Shown here: positions 35,101 through 47,251 of the stretch, one piece after another
Layout of the letters: each line of letters opens with the position of its first letter
Numbering within the stretch: position 1 is the first letter of the stretch
Assembly (NCBI GenBank): GCA_001600095.1
Contig: BCIX01000001.1
Coordinates: forward strand, 7,403,198-7,467,197
Length of the DNA stretch: 64,000 nt
Direction: 5' to 3'
DNA from: Bullera alba
Lineage: Eukaryota > Basidiomycota > Tremellomycetes > Tremellales > Bulleraceae
Notes under the pieces: generated by a model
The model's input: only the letters and a program-made list of their open reading frames with translations
Told to the model about the DNA's origin: nothing
Databases searched by the model: none
Position numbers and translations under genes: made by a program

Positions 35101-36958
35101 GCTGAAGGTCGGTATAGCGAGTAAGCTTTGTGTTTGGCAAGCACTGCCCGTCCCGTGAAAGCAGCTTGAACATCGGCGAAACCAAGGATACAAGGGACTA
35201 TGAACGAGGTAAGCTAGACTCGCCCCTATTCCAATGGCCAATACTCACAAACGAGCGTGCTGAAGATCGCACCGCCTCTCAGGTACTGAGAAGTCAGTCA
35301 AGCTCGCATTCGGAACTCACCAGTCCGCCGGTGGTTTGAGGCGCACTGTAGAAGATTGATCCAATTAAGAAGGCTAGGACAAAAGTGGATGCCTGACGTG
35401 CCCAGAAAGTCCTAACCGTGAGCTCGATGAGCTCATTCAGGTACTCACAACTGATCACCCCATCGCTGCTGACATTCTCGAACCACAGCAGCCTTGACTT
35501 GAGCAGGATAGCTCGCCTTTTGAGGCGAACTCTTCACAGACCCCTTTGACTTGGTGGCTTGGATGGACTCAACCATGCGCTTGGTCTGTTCTTCGCGTGT
35601 CGAGCCATTTCTAAGATGGTCCTCGACCTCTTCCCTCATCCTCGACGCAATGTCCGATTGCTGGTAGATCTGGGCGAACTCTGCCGGTGTGTTGGGCACG
35701 GGTTTGTCCCATCCAGCGAAGATCTTCCTTTCGTCCAAGGCGGTAACGGCAGTGCAGTAGTCTGCGGTGTTGGCGCCGTCCATGTGCTCGAATCCAAGAG
35801 CTTCAAAGTATCCACGAGCCTCTTGACGGGGTCCGTAGTAGATGACGCGGCCTCCNGCGATGACGCAGAGCTTGTCAAATTGGTCGTAGATACCGTTTCC
35901 AGCCTGGTAGAGTGAGATGATGTTGACCTTGCGACCCACGTCGCAGAGGGTTCGACACAGACGAGCGTAGTCCAAAGCAGTGCTGGCGTCGAGACCACGA
36001 GTGGCATTGTCCCAACAGATCACGCTAGCATCGGTCACGAGCGCTTCTGCCAGGGATACCCGTTTCCTTTCACCACCTAGACTGCGTCAGCAACTCTTCA
36101 ACTCGACGAAGAAGTAACTTACCCGATACGCCTCTGACGTACTGATCTCCGACCTTGGTATTGATGGTGTGAGGGATGTGAAACGCGGCGAGCAAATCAG
36201 ATTTGGTTTTGGCTTGGAAAGCTCTGGCCGTCATATGAGAGCCGTCTTCCATTGCAGGTAGACCTGGAGTGCCGGGAGTGACCATTCTTGCCGCGAAGTC
36301 GAGAGTGCGACCAACGGTCAAGTTCGGGTCGTGGATATCTTCCTCCGAGTTGAAAACAACCTGAGATCGATGAGGTTGAAATTCTTTGCTACCAGCCTTG
36401 AGTGACCCATAAAAGACATCTCCTTCGACTCCGGCATAAGCTCCGGTAAGATCGGCGAGGGCTTTGAGGAATGTGGAACAGCCGGACCCAGGTCGACCAA
36501 CCACAAGCATCATCTCTCCGGGGTGCAAGAGACCGCTGAAGTCTTTGAGCAGATATCGCTGACCGGGTCGAAGACCATCCTCGTTCTTCCCAGGTTTCGT
36601 CATCTCGGATGACCAGGCCATCGGGTCGTTGACTCCCGCTTCGGGTCCGCGCTGGGCCAAGATCTTTTGCTGAGCCCGCTTTTGCTGCTGTCGAGCTCTC
36701 CATGGCATCAAGATCGTTCCTAGGTTGGGGGCGTACACAACGTCGTCTGCTCCTCCGAGTCCGCGGATCGAAAGGTTGTCCCAACATACAGAAAGGCCAG
36801 CATTGGTTGGGACATTGCTTTCTTCCAGATTACGTCGATATTCCTGCGAGTAATGTCAGTCGTGATCGATTGATCAGAAGATACACACTGACCTGTAGTT
36901 GCGAGGCATACGACCACGGCTCGTTGACACAAGTAGCGCTCGACTGAGACGACACCAT
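32165..36958 (-). CDS. Full-size PDR-type ABC transporter (ABCG subfamily)
   Basis: Plasma-membrane ATP-driven efflux pump with the NBD-TMD-NBD-TMD order of the pleiotropic drug resistance family. It starts at 36958 ([20 protein letters not shown]). NBD1 has the PDR-typical degenerate Walker [10 protein letters not shown], a normal [10 protein letters not shown] signature formed across an intron (about 36115-36070), and a Walker B ending [15 protein letters not shown]2 has Walker [11 protein letters not shown], the degenerate signature [12 protein letters not shown] and [16 protein letters not shown]. This is the usual PDR asymmetry. Membrane helices lie around 34500-35400 and 32165-33250. 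The last large loop is cysteine-rich ([17 protein letters not shown]). The protein ends [13 protein letters not shown]. One ambiguous base (35856) falls in a codon before GGRVIYYGP of NBD1 and is probably a sequencing gap, not a mutation. More than ten introns. Confidence 0.93.
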
Positions 36959-38810
36959 GGTGAGTAGTTCAGTGCTTGCAATTAGTGGGGGATTATCGAC
37001 GTGATCATCCAGCACTCGTGCTTATACTGCTCGTAGTACTCCATCGTAGTAGTGAGCCAGTTGTTGACTCGGTCGAAGATTTCTAATAGCTGGCGGCCGC
37101 CGGAGCGTTCAGTATGTGTCCGTTAGAGTCGACAAATCAGAGCACATTCGTCTGCCGATATGGTGTGTTGACATAGACTAATCGCCAGCCACAGCCGCCA
37201 GGGGTGTGTATCGCAGTCTCGCAGAGGTCGAGCGCGATCCGGAACAAAGTCTCCGAGACACGCAGGTATGTAATCGCGGTTGGGGGATCTGCGGCAGTAT
37301 GTCGCTGACATAGCCACAGCAGACTCGCGACCCAGATCGAGTGTGGTTGGGAGACGTTCTCGATAAATCTGAGGTCAACAGGCCAACAACAGGCTCTGGT
37401 TTGGACGTTTGGCTCTAGTAGATTTCGGACCGTTCCGCGGTACTGTGATGGGCCCGCGGAGGGAGCGGACCATGTTCCAGGCTCCAGGTTCTGTGTCACG
37501 TGATTCGGTCATTCGTTGGTAGAATCGGGTCGTCTCAGCCTGTCTCAGCTGACTCTAGTCAGCTGTCGTCTCGGGAGCTGTCTCAGGTCGACTCGCATCT
37601 GCTATCTGGATCTATCTGAAAGTAAGCTTATGTAGGCCTATGTAGGCCTCAACGAAACAGCCTATCCGACCGAGTCCCGTTGTATGGGGGCTTGTTGAGG
37701 CCTAAGAATAGCTGTCCAACCTCCGCGGGACCCGCAGCAGCTCTAAGCTTGACGCATGTAGACGCATGCTCAGCTTATTGCTACTCTGTGTGGGTCGAGG
37801 CGGCGAGCAATGCCGATGCGCCAGGAGTCCAGGACTGGCAGGATGCGCCCTGCTTCGATGGACCCCACGTCGAGCCAAGTAGATCTCGAGCAAGCTTTCT
37901 TCGATCTGTATCGGGATTCCGCAGCAACTCTCCACGATTCGCGACGCACATCCTATCTTCGGTGTGAGGTGAATCGTCTGATGGATACTCCGTGTTGATC
38001 AGGACCGACCGAAGTGACAGAAAGGAAAACCTCGGCGTTGTTGTATATGGAGCAATCCAGTGTATCAGGGAGAGCTGTTATGTTATATACGGTGTTCAGT
38101 ATATATCAGCTTGATCAACATGATAGGCAGTGAGGACATTCGAGCACTGCTTACTGTGACGTTGAGTGCTGATATATGATAGTCGAACCAATCTCGCAGC
38201 CGTCCTCATTGGCGGATCCTTCCGAGTCCCCACTTTGGCCGTGGAGCTATGAGGCAGCTTGAACATCCCATCTCCAAAGGCTAGCACCGTGGTCGAACCT
38301 GTTGATGCAATACACTCATCCCTGGTAATGACGATCATCCCTGGCAAGGGCTAATCCTCTCTTGACATCGCATCCAGCTCCCCAAGAGGCGCTTCCGCTC
38401 CACGACGCGTCTCATCATCATCCGATTTGCCGTTATGAGCAGATCCCAGCTCCTTCCCTTCGCTGAGCCTTATGCCCTACACTGCTTCGCAATCACCGAT
38501 GCTGGCTGTCCAAATGTATGTTCTCTCTCTTAGCATCGGCAGAGCCGTCGAGCCTTGACGACACCGCAGGACCTTGCGTGTCGAGGAACCGAGTCGACAA
38601 AGTCTAGCCGCCCGGCCGGATCTTGCTCTGGCGGATCCGGCGGTGGAATACCCGGTAGGTCGGGTCGAACGCGGGGTGGGCCAAGTCAAGTGCATGTGGT
38701 CACTGTCAATGTATCGTCGTATCTGTCAGGCCAAGGAGAGAGAACGTTGAGTACAGCTATATCACCATCAGTCACCACAATCACCCTACGGCCAGGTTCG
38801 CTCGACCATC
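36959..38810. other. Large divergent intergenic region (PDR transporter / MCC beta)
   Basis: About 1.85 kb with no supported gene; promoter sequence for both flanking genes. It contains a direct repeat ATGTAGGCCT ATGTAGGCCT (37630-37649) and a 10-bp inverted repeat ATATATCAGC (38101-38110) / GCTGATATAT (38168-38177) separated by 57 bp. Confidence 0.4.
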
Positions 38811-41333
38811 ATGTTACGACCTACGCGCCTACTCCGCCCGCGAACATGCCTCTCCCTCGCAACGACGCAGAGCTCGAAGCGGACATTGATACCACTACCA
38901 CCTCCGCGAGCAGTGACCACCAAAGCCTTGCCCACGGCATTGCTCCCTCAGTCAGAGGAGGCGGAGCAGAATCGGGCATACATGCGGGATGTGCTGTCGA
39001 AGAACGAGGAGTTGCGGCGGGTAGCAAGAGAAGGAGGGGGTGCGAAGTCTGTTGAGAGGTGGAAGAGTAAAGGAAAGGACAAGCTCACCGCCAGAGAGAG
39101 GTGAGCTCGAGTACAAGAAGCCATAGGGCTGTCAACAGAGGACGAAGTGGAGAGCAGCAGCTGAGATTGAGACGCTGATGGGAGGCAGGATCGACGCATT
39201 GCTGGACCCGGGAAGTCCGTTCTTGGAGCTCTCTCCTCTCGCAGGACAGGATGTATACCCGGATCCTTTACCTGGAGCTGGCATCGTGGCAGGAATCGGT
39301 GAGCTGGCAACATACCATCAGGGTCTCGGCGAACAGCCCTAACAGTTGCTAGGTATCGTGGCAGGGCGCAAAGTCATGATCGCGGCCAATGATCCTACCG
39401 TCAAAGGTGGGGCTTACTACCCCCTGACAGTGAGTACCTTAAGCGGCATTCACGTTCGAAGTGCAAAGGTGTTATGGACATAGCTAGGATATACTCTGAC
39501 AGCAGCGCAGGTCAAGAAGCACCTCAGAGCGCAGCAAGTAGCTCTCGAGAACCGGCTGCCCTGCGTATACCTCGTAGAATCAGGCGGAGCCGCATTACCG
39601 TATCAAGCGGAGGTCTTCCCAGACCATGTAGGTTGATCATAGACCATACGATTAGCTCCACTCGCTAACGTGTATGTCAGGACCACTTTGGAAGGATCTT
39701 CTACAATATGGCCAGGATGTCGGGTATGGGCATTCCACAGATCAGCGTTGTGCATGGTATCTCGGTGGCCGGCGGGGCGTGAGTGCTAAGACAGTACCTC
39801 TCAAGACTGAACGGCCGGTGACCGTAACGTCTAGCTACATGCCTGCAATGTCGGACGTTGTGATCATCGTCAAAGTAAGCTGAAATCTTTCCCGTAAGGA
39901 AACCGAGCTGACCCAAGCGGCAGAATCAAGGCCGGATCTTCCTCGCTGGTCCACCACTAGTCAAAGCAGCAACCGGAGAGGTGGTGGACGAGGAGACTCT
40001 GGGAGGAGGAGAGATGCATACATCTGTCTCCGGTGTAGCGGACCATTTGGCGTTGAACGACGCACATGGAATTCAGTTGGCCCGAGAAGCGGTCATGGAT
40101 CTGGGGAAAGCTTCACCAGAGCCCCTCAAGACGGTCAGTACAATCCTAGGACGACCGGCGCTTGCTGACTGGGTGAATAGAGGAAAGTCGTGAGACCGCC
40201 AGTGTACCCAGTTGCCGATCTAGACGCCATCGTACCAGCCGACTCGAAGAAGAGCTTTGATATGAAAGAGGTCATCGCCAGGATCACGGATGGGAGCGAG
40301 TTCAGAGAGTTCAAAGCAGAGTACGGAAAGACCATCATCACGGTGAGCGGGATAGCGACTTCAATTACAGTCCGATCCCAGCTCACGTCTACAGGGCTTT
40401 GCCGAGATACATGGGCACACGTGAGTCAAACTCCCGATATGCAGCCTAAATAAAACGAAGGGTATAGCTGAGCTGTATGAACCAGAGTGGGAATTATCGC
40501 CAATAATGGTGTTCTCCTATCCCCCTCAGCACTGAAAGCGACGCATTTCATGGAGTTATGTTCGCAGCGCCAGATACCCCTAGTGTTCCTGGTGAACGTG
40601 TCCGGGTACATGGTCGGCGAGAAGGCCGAGAGAGGGGGGATTGCCAAAGACGGAGCGAAGATGGTCAGAGCGGTAGCCAGAGCAAAGGTGCCCAAGTTCA
40701 CCGTCGTCGTTGGAGGCAGTTTCGGGTGAGTCGATCGAAAGATTGGCCCGTATGCGGTATTGACATTGCTTGTAGAGCCGGTAACTACGGTGAGTCAGAT
40801 GCTGCGTATGAGAAGAGGGAGAACTGACAATAATCTCAAGGCATGTGTGGTCGAGCTGTAAGTGGCGACCATCCTTCTATATCATCATTGAGACTGACGT
40901 TCATCTTTCAGTACTCTCCTCGGTTCATGTTCATGTGGCCCAATGCCACGATCGGAGTCATGGGCCCTGATCAACTGTCGTCCGTGATGCAGACGGTGTC
41001 AGGGAAGAAGGACACGAAAGACGCAAACGTGTCCCCTGATGAGCGGTTCAAGGAGCTGCGGGCAAAGATCGAGAACCAGACAAGTGCGGTGTACTCCACC
41101 GCTAGGCTATGGGTAAGTAATCGCCTGCCCAGACCTCTTGATCACGAGCTTCATGGCTGATCGGCTTCTAGGACGATGGGATTATTGCGCCCTCGGAGAC
41201 CAGGGACGTTCTGGGCTTGGGATTGGATCTTGCTGCCGAAGAGAAAGCGTCGAGGTCGTCGACTTCTGGAGGAGGTCGAGGTGAGGTTGGTGCAGATGGA
41301 GATTCAGGCGATTGGGGCGTGTTTAGAATGTGA
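38811..41333 (+). CDS. MCCC2: Methylcrotonoyl-CoA carboxylase beta subunit, mitochondrial
   Basis: Carboxyltransferase subunit that moves CO2 from biotin to 3-methylcrotonyl-CoA in leucine breakdown. It starts at 38811 with an Arg/Leu-rich presequence ([20 protein letters not shown]). Conserved blocks then follow over about twelve short exons: [90 protein letters not shown] and [12 protein letters not shown]. The final blocks are [20 protein letters not shown] and [15 protein letters not shown]. It ends with an extra Ser/Gly-rich tail ([20 protein letters not shown]) and WGVFRM. The biotin-carrying alpha subunit is not in this window. A few exons are very short (for example the [13 protein letters not shown] one near 40395). 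Confidence 0.92.
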
Positions 41334-41585
41334 AGAATTGCTCAGCGATGTATGTAAGACTTCCTGAGACCCGGTCGTCCTGGTGATGTCCAGTTCGTGC
41401 AACGGCAGAATACGGACTAAGCTATAATTGCAGTAAGATACACCCCAAGAGAGAGAAGATATGGGAAACCCGAAGAAGGCGCGGGTCGTCCAAAATACTC
41501 TTACAACGAGTGAAGCAAGTCACACATTTCCATCTGATCCTCCGCCCAGCCCAAAACACAAGCAGCGTACACACCTGTGCACTTG

Positions 41586-42513
41586 TCATCTCCCGGTAGT
41601 GACGTCCAATCTTGCAATTCCAATCTCCATTGCCGCCCATTCCTTCACTACTTCCTCCGTCTCGTCGACCGGTCGACTCTCAGGCCAGTCCTTGGAAGGC
41701 ATTTTGATGATCGTCAACACTTCCACACTCTCCCCTTCGAGTTGATCCAGGGATTCAGGCTGAGCGCCACTGAACCGCGATGGCGGGGGTAGCAAGCTTT
41801 CAGGGCGATACGCCAGATGATTGGGGAAGAAGGGAAGTTCGGATCGTGGTATTGGCTGTTCAGAGGGGTTATTGCGGTTGGCGGGCGGAATGACAGCGAG
41901 AGGTTGCTAAGGAGTCGTATCAGCGGTAGATTCCGAGAGCGCTCGGACCTTTCGACACTGTGGCTGACACCACTCACGAAGTCAAGCTCGAAATGCTGAT
42001 ATTGGCGAGTGGCAGGAAATCCAGGTTGATCGAATGAAGATCGATCTCCGAGTGGCTTCTTGCCCTCAACTTCCCACCAATCCGGGTTCTCCGATCCATC
42101 CGCCCTGGTCCAATTCATAGCATGCCGCTCTCTTATTGGGATATATCCCGGTACACCAGGTACCAACACGCCTAGACGGGCGGCCTATGAAGAGGTTGGG
42201 GAATCAGCGATAGGTACGATCCAGTATCGAGACATTCCAACATACCTCGCCTATAATCTGCCGCCGTCTTCGCCTAGCTCTCAGTAACGACAAGAATGAT
42301 ATCAAACCGAACGCTGCGAGCAGACCGATAAGGATGTAGAAGAGCTGGGCCGACGTTAGTCAAATTGAACAACGGGACCTAGGTGTGACGGGATGGATTT
42401 CTACTCACATTTCGATAAAAGCTGCCTGGAGTATTTCGATTATCGCCCCCTTGATTCTGCGTAGGTGAAGGGAATGACGTTGACGAAGTTCTTGTTGACG
42501 ACACTGACGACAT
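41586..42513 (-). CDS. Single-pass membrane protein, function unknown
   Basis: Four exons join in frame to about 240 aa. The N-terminal 35 residues are Ser/Thr/Asn-rich (MSSVSSTRTSSTSFPSPTQN). One transmembrane helix follows, LFYILIGLLAAFGLISFLSL, and then a basic RARRRRQ stop-transfer patch, so the N-terminus is probably outside and the C-terminus in the cytosol. The cytosolic part has ARLGVLVPGVPGYIPIRERH, a tryptophan-rich NPDWWEVEGKKP segment, LPPPSRFSG and an acidic DETEEVVKEW tail ending at 41586. Intron-exon borders are canonical (for example TATCGAAAT then GTGAGT). No family was recognised. Convergent with the MCC beta gene. Confidence 0.72.
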
Positions 42514-43304
42514 GATGATGGAAAGGCGAGACTATAGGTGACTGATTGAAGAGACCGTGATTGTAGCTGTCCCAGTGGCGAGCACAATATCGAGAGATGA
42601 TGTCAGGTCTAGGCCGTTGACTGCCAAGTGGAGTCCTTCCTGTCCGAGCTTCCGATCCTCACCGTCCTTTCTCCTCGGCGACCAAGGACAAATTCTACAA
42701 GAACGGTGTAGATGTCTGGTGTCACAATAGGAGGATGTGATGAGTCACGGTTGTTGCAATGGCCGGTGTGGGAGAGTGAGTGGGTACCTGAACTGTTCCT
42801 GGAATAACTCGGCGTTGCTTTGTTCTTCGGCCAGTATCACTGTTTCCAACGCATTGTCAAGCTTGATTGATTCGCTGCTCTGCACCAAGTGTGTGTATGT
42901 GAGCTCCACTGTCGACGATGTGAGCACGATGCTACTTCCTGGCCGGCCAGTAGCTATAATTGAATGACACGATCGACGACCGGTGACTCTAATCTCTCTT
43001 TCCCGCTTGTACGGAGCTAATTTACCCTTTTTGGCCCCGGCCCAGATCGCCCCGCCACGGAATCAAATTTTTGGCCCTTTGCGAGTCTCGAGCTCTTCGG
43101 CCCGGTTCGATCGAGGACGCCTGGTCTTGTCTGGTCGGTTTGTAGAAGTCAGTGATGTTGACATAAAACAAATGCAGCCTGAACCAGCAATAGCCAGCTG
43201 AAGAACCACTGTTTAAAGAGACTTAGGATGACTCGAGGAAAAACAGTGCTCTCGGCAGTGAGGCTCGACGTCATGGACACGCATCATTCGCCTGACAACG
43301 AGGA
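42514..43304. other. Intergenic region at the left edge of the finger-kinase block
   Basis: About 790 bp, upstream of the membrane-protein gene on the left. No coding unit was supported. Confidence 0.4.
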
Positions 43305-43328
43305 GCAACGAGGCCAAAGGATGGCCGA
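43305..43328 (+). promoter_or_regulatory. 24-bp element shared with 47551-47574, about 200 bp upstream of a finger-kinase gene
   Basis: An exact 24-base match (starts GCAACGAGGCCAAAGG, ends ATGGCCGA) to 47551-47574. It lies 175-198 bp before the start codon of the fused gene, almost the same offset as the second copy before the next paralogue. It could be a regulatory site or simply unchanged sequence from the duplication. Confidence 0.5.
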
Positions 43329-43502
43329 CTTTGACAGAAGCGTTGATTCAAGGCTGTCGTCAGGTTAAGCTAAGTACGAGTACAGCTAATAACCAGGCTT
43401 ACTCAGACTACCTTACTCCTTGGAATATTCCCAAAAGCTTTTTCCACGCATAGTGTAACCGTATTGCAAGCTCATCCTAGACAGCACCGATCATAGCACG
43501 CC

Positions 43503-46500
43503 ATGACCTGGAAGTGCGCAGTTGAAAGCTGCACCAAGCCTACACTCTTCTACAATGGAGACTGCAGAACCTGTGACGGTCATTATTGCGGCAAACATTT
43601 GGTCGACAGCAAGATCCACCCGTGCGCTGGTCTCGATAATCACGGTCTTATGGTCGCTCAGAGCGCGAAATGGCGTGAAGATGTGAGTCGCAGACCACTA
43701 TAGCTGTTTTACGAGTACTGGATCTCATGAGAATGCCCTAGAAGAAGGAGATCTTCGAGCAATTGGACCTTGATACCATACGACGAGCCGCTTGCGAAGC
43801 CCGCCCTGGTCACACCTGCACATTCCCCGCACAGCCATGGACAAGCGATACGGACTACATAGCCCATGGAACCAACATCTGCCTGCTCCTCACGTTCGAC
43901 GACGGTGTCAAATGGGTGGTTCGAATGCGACAATTGGCTGCTCCGCAATCTCCGCCACCAGAAGGGGCGAAGCAAGCTCTAATGAGCGAGGCCGCTACAT
44001 TCAAACACCTCCACGATCAGGGCCTGACTGTACCCAACGTCTGGCTACCAAGCAGTACTTCCCAGAGTGAGTTATGACTAGACCAACGACCGACTCAGTA
44101 TCCACTGATTCTTTGCCAGACGAGACACCTTACTACTTTGTCGATTTCGTGCCGGGAGCATGTCACAAGCCCTTCAATTCGCCAGCAGGAGGCGAGCCCT
44201 CAGCGGAGACGTTAGTGGTGATCGAGAACATCGCCAAGTGGTACATCTCGCTCGAGAAAGTGTCATTCGACAGTGTCGGCAGTTTGGCTTTCGACGCAGA
44301 GACCGGCAGTGTCGTCGTTGGTCCCATCATCGATCGAGTCAACCTCAGCAACACTGCGCCGTACTTCCTCGGACCATACAAAACTGCAAAAGATCGATAT
44401 GTGACCTATTTCTCTATGATGATGGAGCAAATCCAGGATGGAAGAAGGTCCAAACCAGGGGACGAGCTGAAAGACTACCTGGTAGCACTGGAGCTCAAGA
44501 CACTGGTGGAAGGCTGTAAAGAGCTGGAAGAGGGACCATGGTACCTGAAACACGCGGACGATCGTGGTGACCTATTCCATTTCTTAGATGATGGAACAAT
44601 CAGCGGGGTTCTGGATTGGGACTGGTATGTCTTTAGCTTTTGGGCGGTCTCCAGACTCTGACGGTGATGTTTAGGGCTTACACCACTTGCAAGGCTCAAG
44701 CCTTTGCCGCTCCAATTGGATTCATCACAGGATCCTTCTTCGCTGGCAGAAATGTCCTATGCCCACGAGAAAAGGCTCTGGTCAACGCATACGAGAAACT
44801 CGGTCGCCCTGATATGGCGGAACACGTGAGGAAGGGCAAAAAGTTCCAGAGGCTCGCCTTTCTCCTCGACGGCAGACAACTGGATTGGATGGAGCTCGTG
44901 GGTATACGGAATGCGTTCTTGGGAATCCCGGACCGTGCTCCTGACCAGCCTACGACGATGGACGAGTGGATTAAGGCTTCAACAGAGCGGTATCAACATG
45001 ATGTCGGATTGAAGCGAATTCTTGCGGCTCATTCGGCGAAGATCTCAGCACCAGCGCCACTACGGACCAGCATACAACTTCCTCTATCAACAAACACTGC
45101 GTGGACTTGCGGCGTCGAGGGTTGCCCGAACCCGACACTCCTCCATTATGGAGATTGTGTGTACTGTGAGCATCACTATTGTGGTACTCACTTCTCCAAC
45201 CAAGAAAGTCACACCTGTGCTCGGCCCATGGACTCGCAAGAGCAAATTCGCGTTCAAGGGGAATATGTCCGCTCTAGCGTGAGTGTGGCCAGCCAAAGGC
45301 GACGTTGTACGGATACTGACGGTATAGTGCAGAGATTGAAACTACTTGAACGCCTCGACCTCGTTGATATCGCAAGAATGGCGTCCGATCTCCGACCTGG
45401 ATACACGTGCACTCCTCCTGCGGAACTAGTCAATCGAGAAACGTACATCGCCCATGGAACCAACATCTGCATTCCCCTCACCTTCAGCGACGGGCACAAA
45501 TGGATGCTGCGGTTCCGGCAACAGCCAGGGATGTACGCCCCTCCACCCGAAGGAGCAAAGCAAGCTTTGCTGAGCGAAGCTGCCACGTTCAAGCACCTCC
45601 ACAACCAAGGTGCGCTCGTGCCCAACGCTTGGCTCAGGCCTCAGCCCTTCAAAGGTTAGTTCAGTGACATACTGCTCATAGCTGACGTCGATAGATGACG
45701 AGATCCCATACTACTTTGTCGACTTCATCGAGGGAGCGAGTCACAAACCCTTCAACAATCCGATCTCGGACGTGCCAACACCTGAGACACTGACCGCTGT
45801 CGAGAGCATTGCAAAGTGGTTCATCACGCTCGCAAAGGTGTCATTCGACAGAGTTGGCAGCTTAGCCTTCACCGCCAATCAAGCGGAGGTGACCATTGGA
45901 CCCTGCATCGACCAGGTCAATCTCAGCGATGCACCTCCGTATTTCCAAGGACCCTTCGACACCGCTATGGCACGGTACGTCTCGCACTATAACACCATCA
46001 TGCTTCAGATACTGCAAGGACGACGAGCTCCGAAGGGACGAGAGTTGGAACTTTACCTGGTAGCTCTGGAGATCAAGACGCTGGTCGAGGGGTGCGCCGA
46101 GATGAACGTCGGACCGTGGTACATCAAGCACGCGGAAGACAGAGGGGATCACATCCTTTTTGACGAAGACGGTCAGATAACTGGAGTCATCGACTGGGAT
46201 TGGTGAGTTCACCTCACTTTCGAAAAGACATATCCTGACTTACGACCTAGGGCGTATACTACTTGCAAGGCTCAAGCGTTCGCCGCACCCATTGCCTTCA
46301 TCGGCGATGCGTTTTGGGATGGCAATAACGAGCTGTGCCCCCGAGAAATCGCCCTTGTGGATGCCTACGAAAGACTGGGACGACCGGACCTCGCCAACTT
46401 GGTTCGCAATGGGAAGAAATTCCAGCGCCTATCTTTCCTGCTCTCGGGGCAAGAGGTAGACGTGGTCGACCTTAACGGCATCCGCAAAGCGTTTCTGGAT

Positions 46501-46635
46501 CTGGCAGACGATGTCGAAGGGTTGCCGACCTGCATGGACGAGTGGATTGAGGCGTCTGTGGAGCGATACAGTCAAGATGAGGGCGTGAAGCAGATACTGG
46601 GGGATTTAAAGAAGGTCACGGCCGAATCCGATTAA
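43503..46635 (+). CDS. Tandem fusion: two AN1-like zinc finger + APH-like kinase units in one protein (942 aa)
   Basis: Seven exons (43503-43682, 43742-44066, 44120-44624, 44675-45278, 45333-45654, 45695-46202, 46251-46635) total 2829 nt, an exact multiple of three. Unit 1 (1-459) has the finger CAVESC...CRTCDGHYCGKH...HPC, with AN1-like spacing C-x4-C-x9-C-x2-C-x4-C-x2-H-x6-H-x-C. An APH-like fold follows: YIAHGTNICLLLTFDDG, PYYFVDFVPG and KHADDRGDLFHFLDDGTISG ending LDWDW. At residue 460, where the paralogue at 47760-49301 stops, reading continues through an 18-residue linker (460-477). Unit 2 starts TAWTCGVEGC; Thr478 stands where the paralogue has its initiator Met. It repeats finger and kinase (KHAEDRGDHILFDEDGQITG, IDWDW). 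The family is expanded in basidiomycetes, as I recall; substrate unknown. Confidence 0.82.
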
Positions 46636-46961
46636 CACCCTCTCGATCATCGCGACCAGTATACCAAGTATCATCATACTACTAGTAGCGATTCACCAGC
46701 CCATATATACAGAAGTTGAGGCATCGAAGGTCAATTGCAGACCTCCGTCTCGTGAATGTGCTTTGGCTTGTGCGGTACAAGAGTGCGAGCATTGCGAGGA
46801 AGCCCTTTTTCCTGTAGCCGGGACCAGCTGGGACCCTAACGAAAGCAGCAGCCAGAGGGAACTGCGGAAGCAAATCTGTTGGGACTGAGCTCGAGGATCG
46901 AGCGCGAGGAGATCGAGGAGACTCCAACTCCAAACAGACTCGGGGAGACTAAGCTACAGAC
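46636..46961. other. Short spacer before the minisatellite
   Basis: About 325 bp after the fused gene; no gene seen. Confidence 0.4.
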
Positions 46962-47251
46962 CAGCCCCACCTCTCCGGTGCGTTTCGAAGCTTAGAGAAG
47001 ATCGAATTGATCGAATACCGTGCAGCCCCACCTCTCCGGTGCGTTTCGAAGCTTAGNNNNNNNNNNNNNNNNNNNNNNNNNNNNNNNNNNNNNNNNNNNN
47101 NNNNNNNNNNNNNNNNNNNNNNNNNNNNNNNNNNNNNNNNNNNNNNNNNNNNNNNNAGCTTAGAGAAGATCGAATTGATCGAATACCGTGCAGCCCCACC
47201 TCTCCGGTGCGTTTCGAAGCTTAGAGAAGATCGAATTGATCGAATACCGTG
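46962..47251. repeat. 61-bp minisatellite spanning a 100-base assembly gap
   Basis: The unit starts CAGCCCCACCTCTCCGGTGC, contains TTCGAAGCTTAG and two TCGAAT/TCGAAT steps, and is 61 bp. Copy 1 is 46962-47022. Copy 2 begins at 47023 and runs into N (47057-47156). A copy then resumes at 47157, and a full copy is 47191-47251. Visible copies are identical. The 100-N gap is the usual scaffold placeholder, so the real copy number is unknown and probably larger. Confidence 0.92.

Noticed and set aside
35856..35856. Defect in NBD1 of the ABC transporter
   Set aside because: It is a single ambiguous base in an otherwise open frame; surrounding residues match PDR transporters.
5888..41333. Amino-acid catabolism gene cluster (2-oxoadipate dehydrogenase plus methylcrotonoyl-CoA carboxylase)
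   Set aside because: The two genes are 29 kb apart with unrelated genes between and belong to different pathways.
45279..45332. Continuous reading through this segment (18 codons) instead of an intron in unit 2 of the fused protein
   Set aside because: All other copies have an intron at the same place with canonical GTGAGT...AG borders; its length being a multiple of three is probably chance. Either reading leaves the fusion intact.
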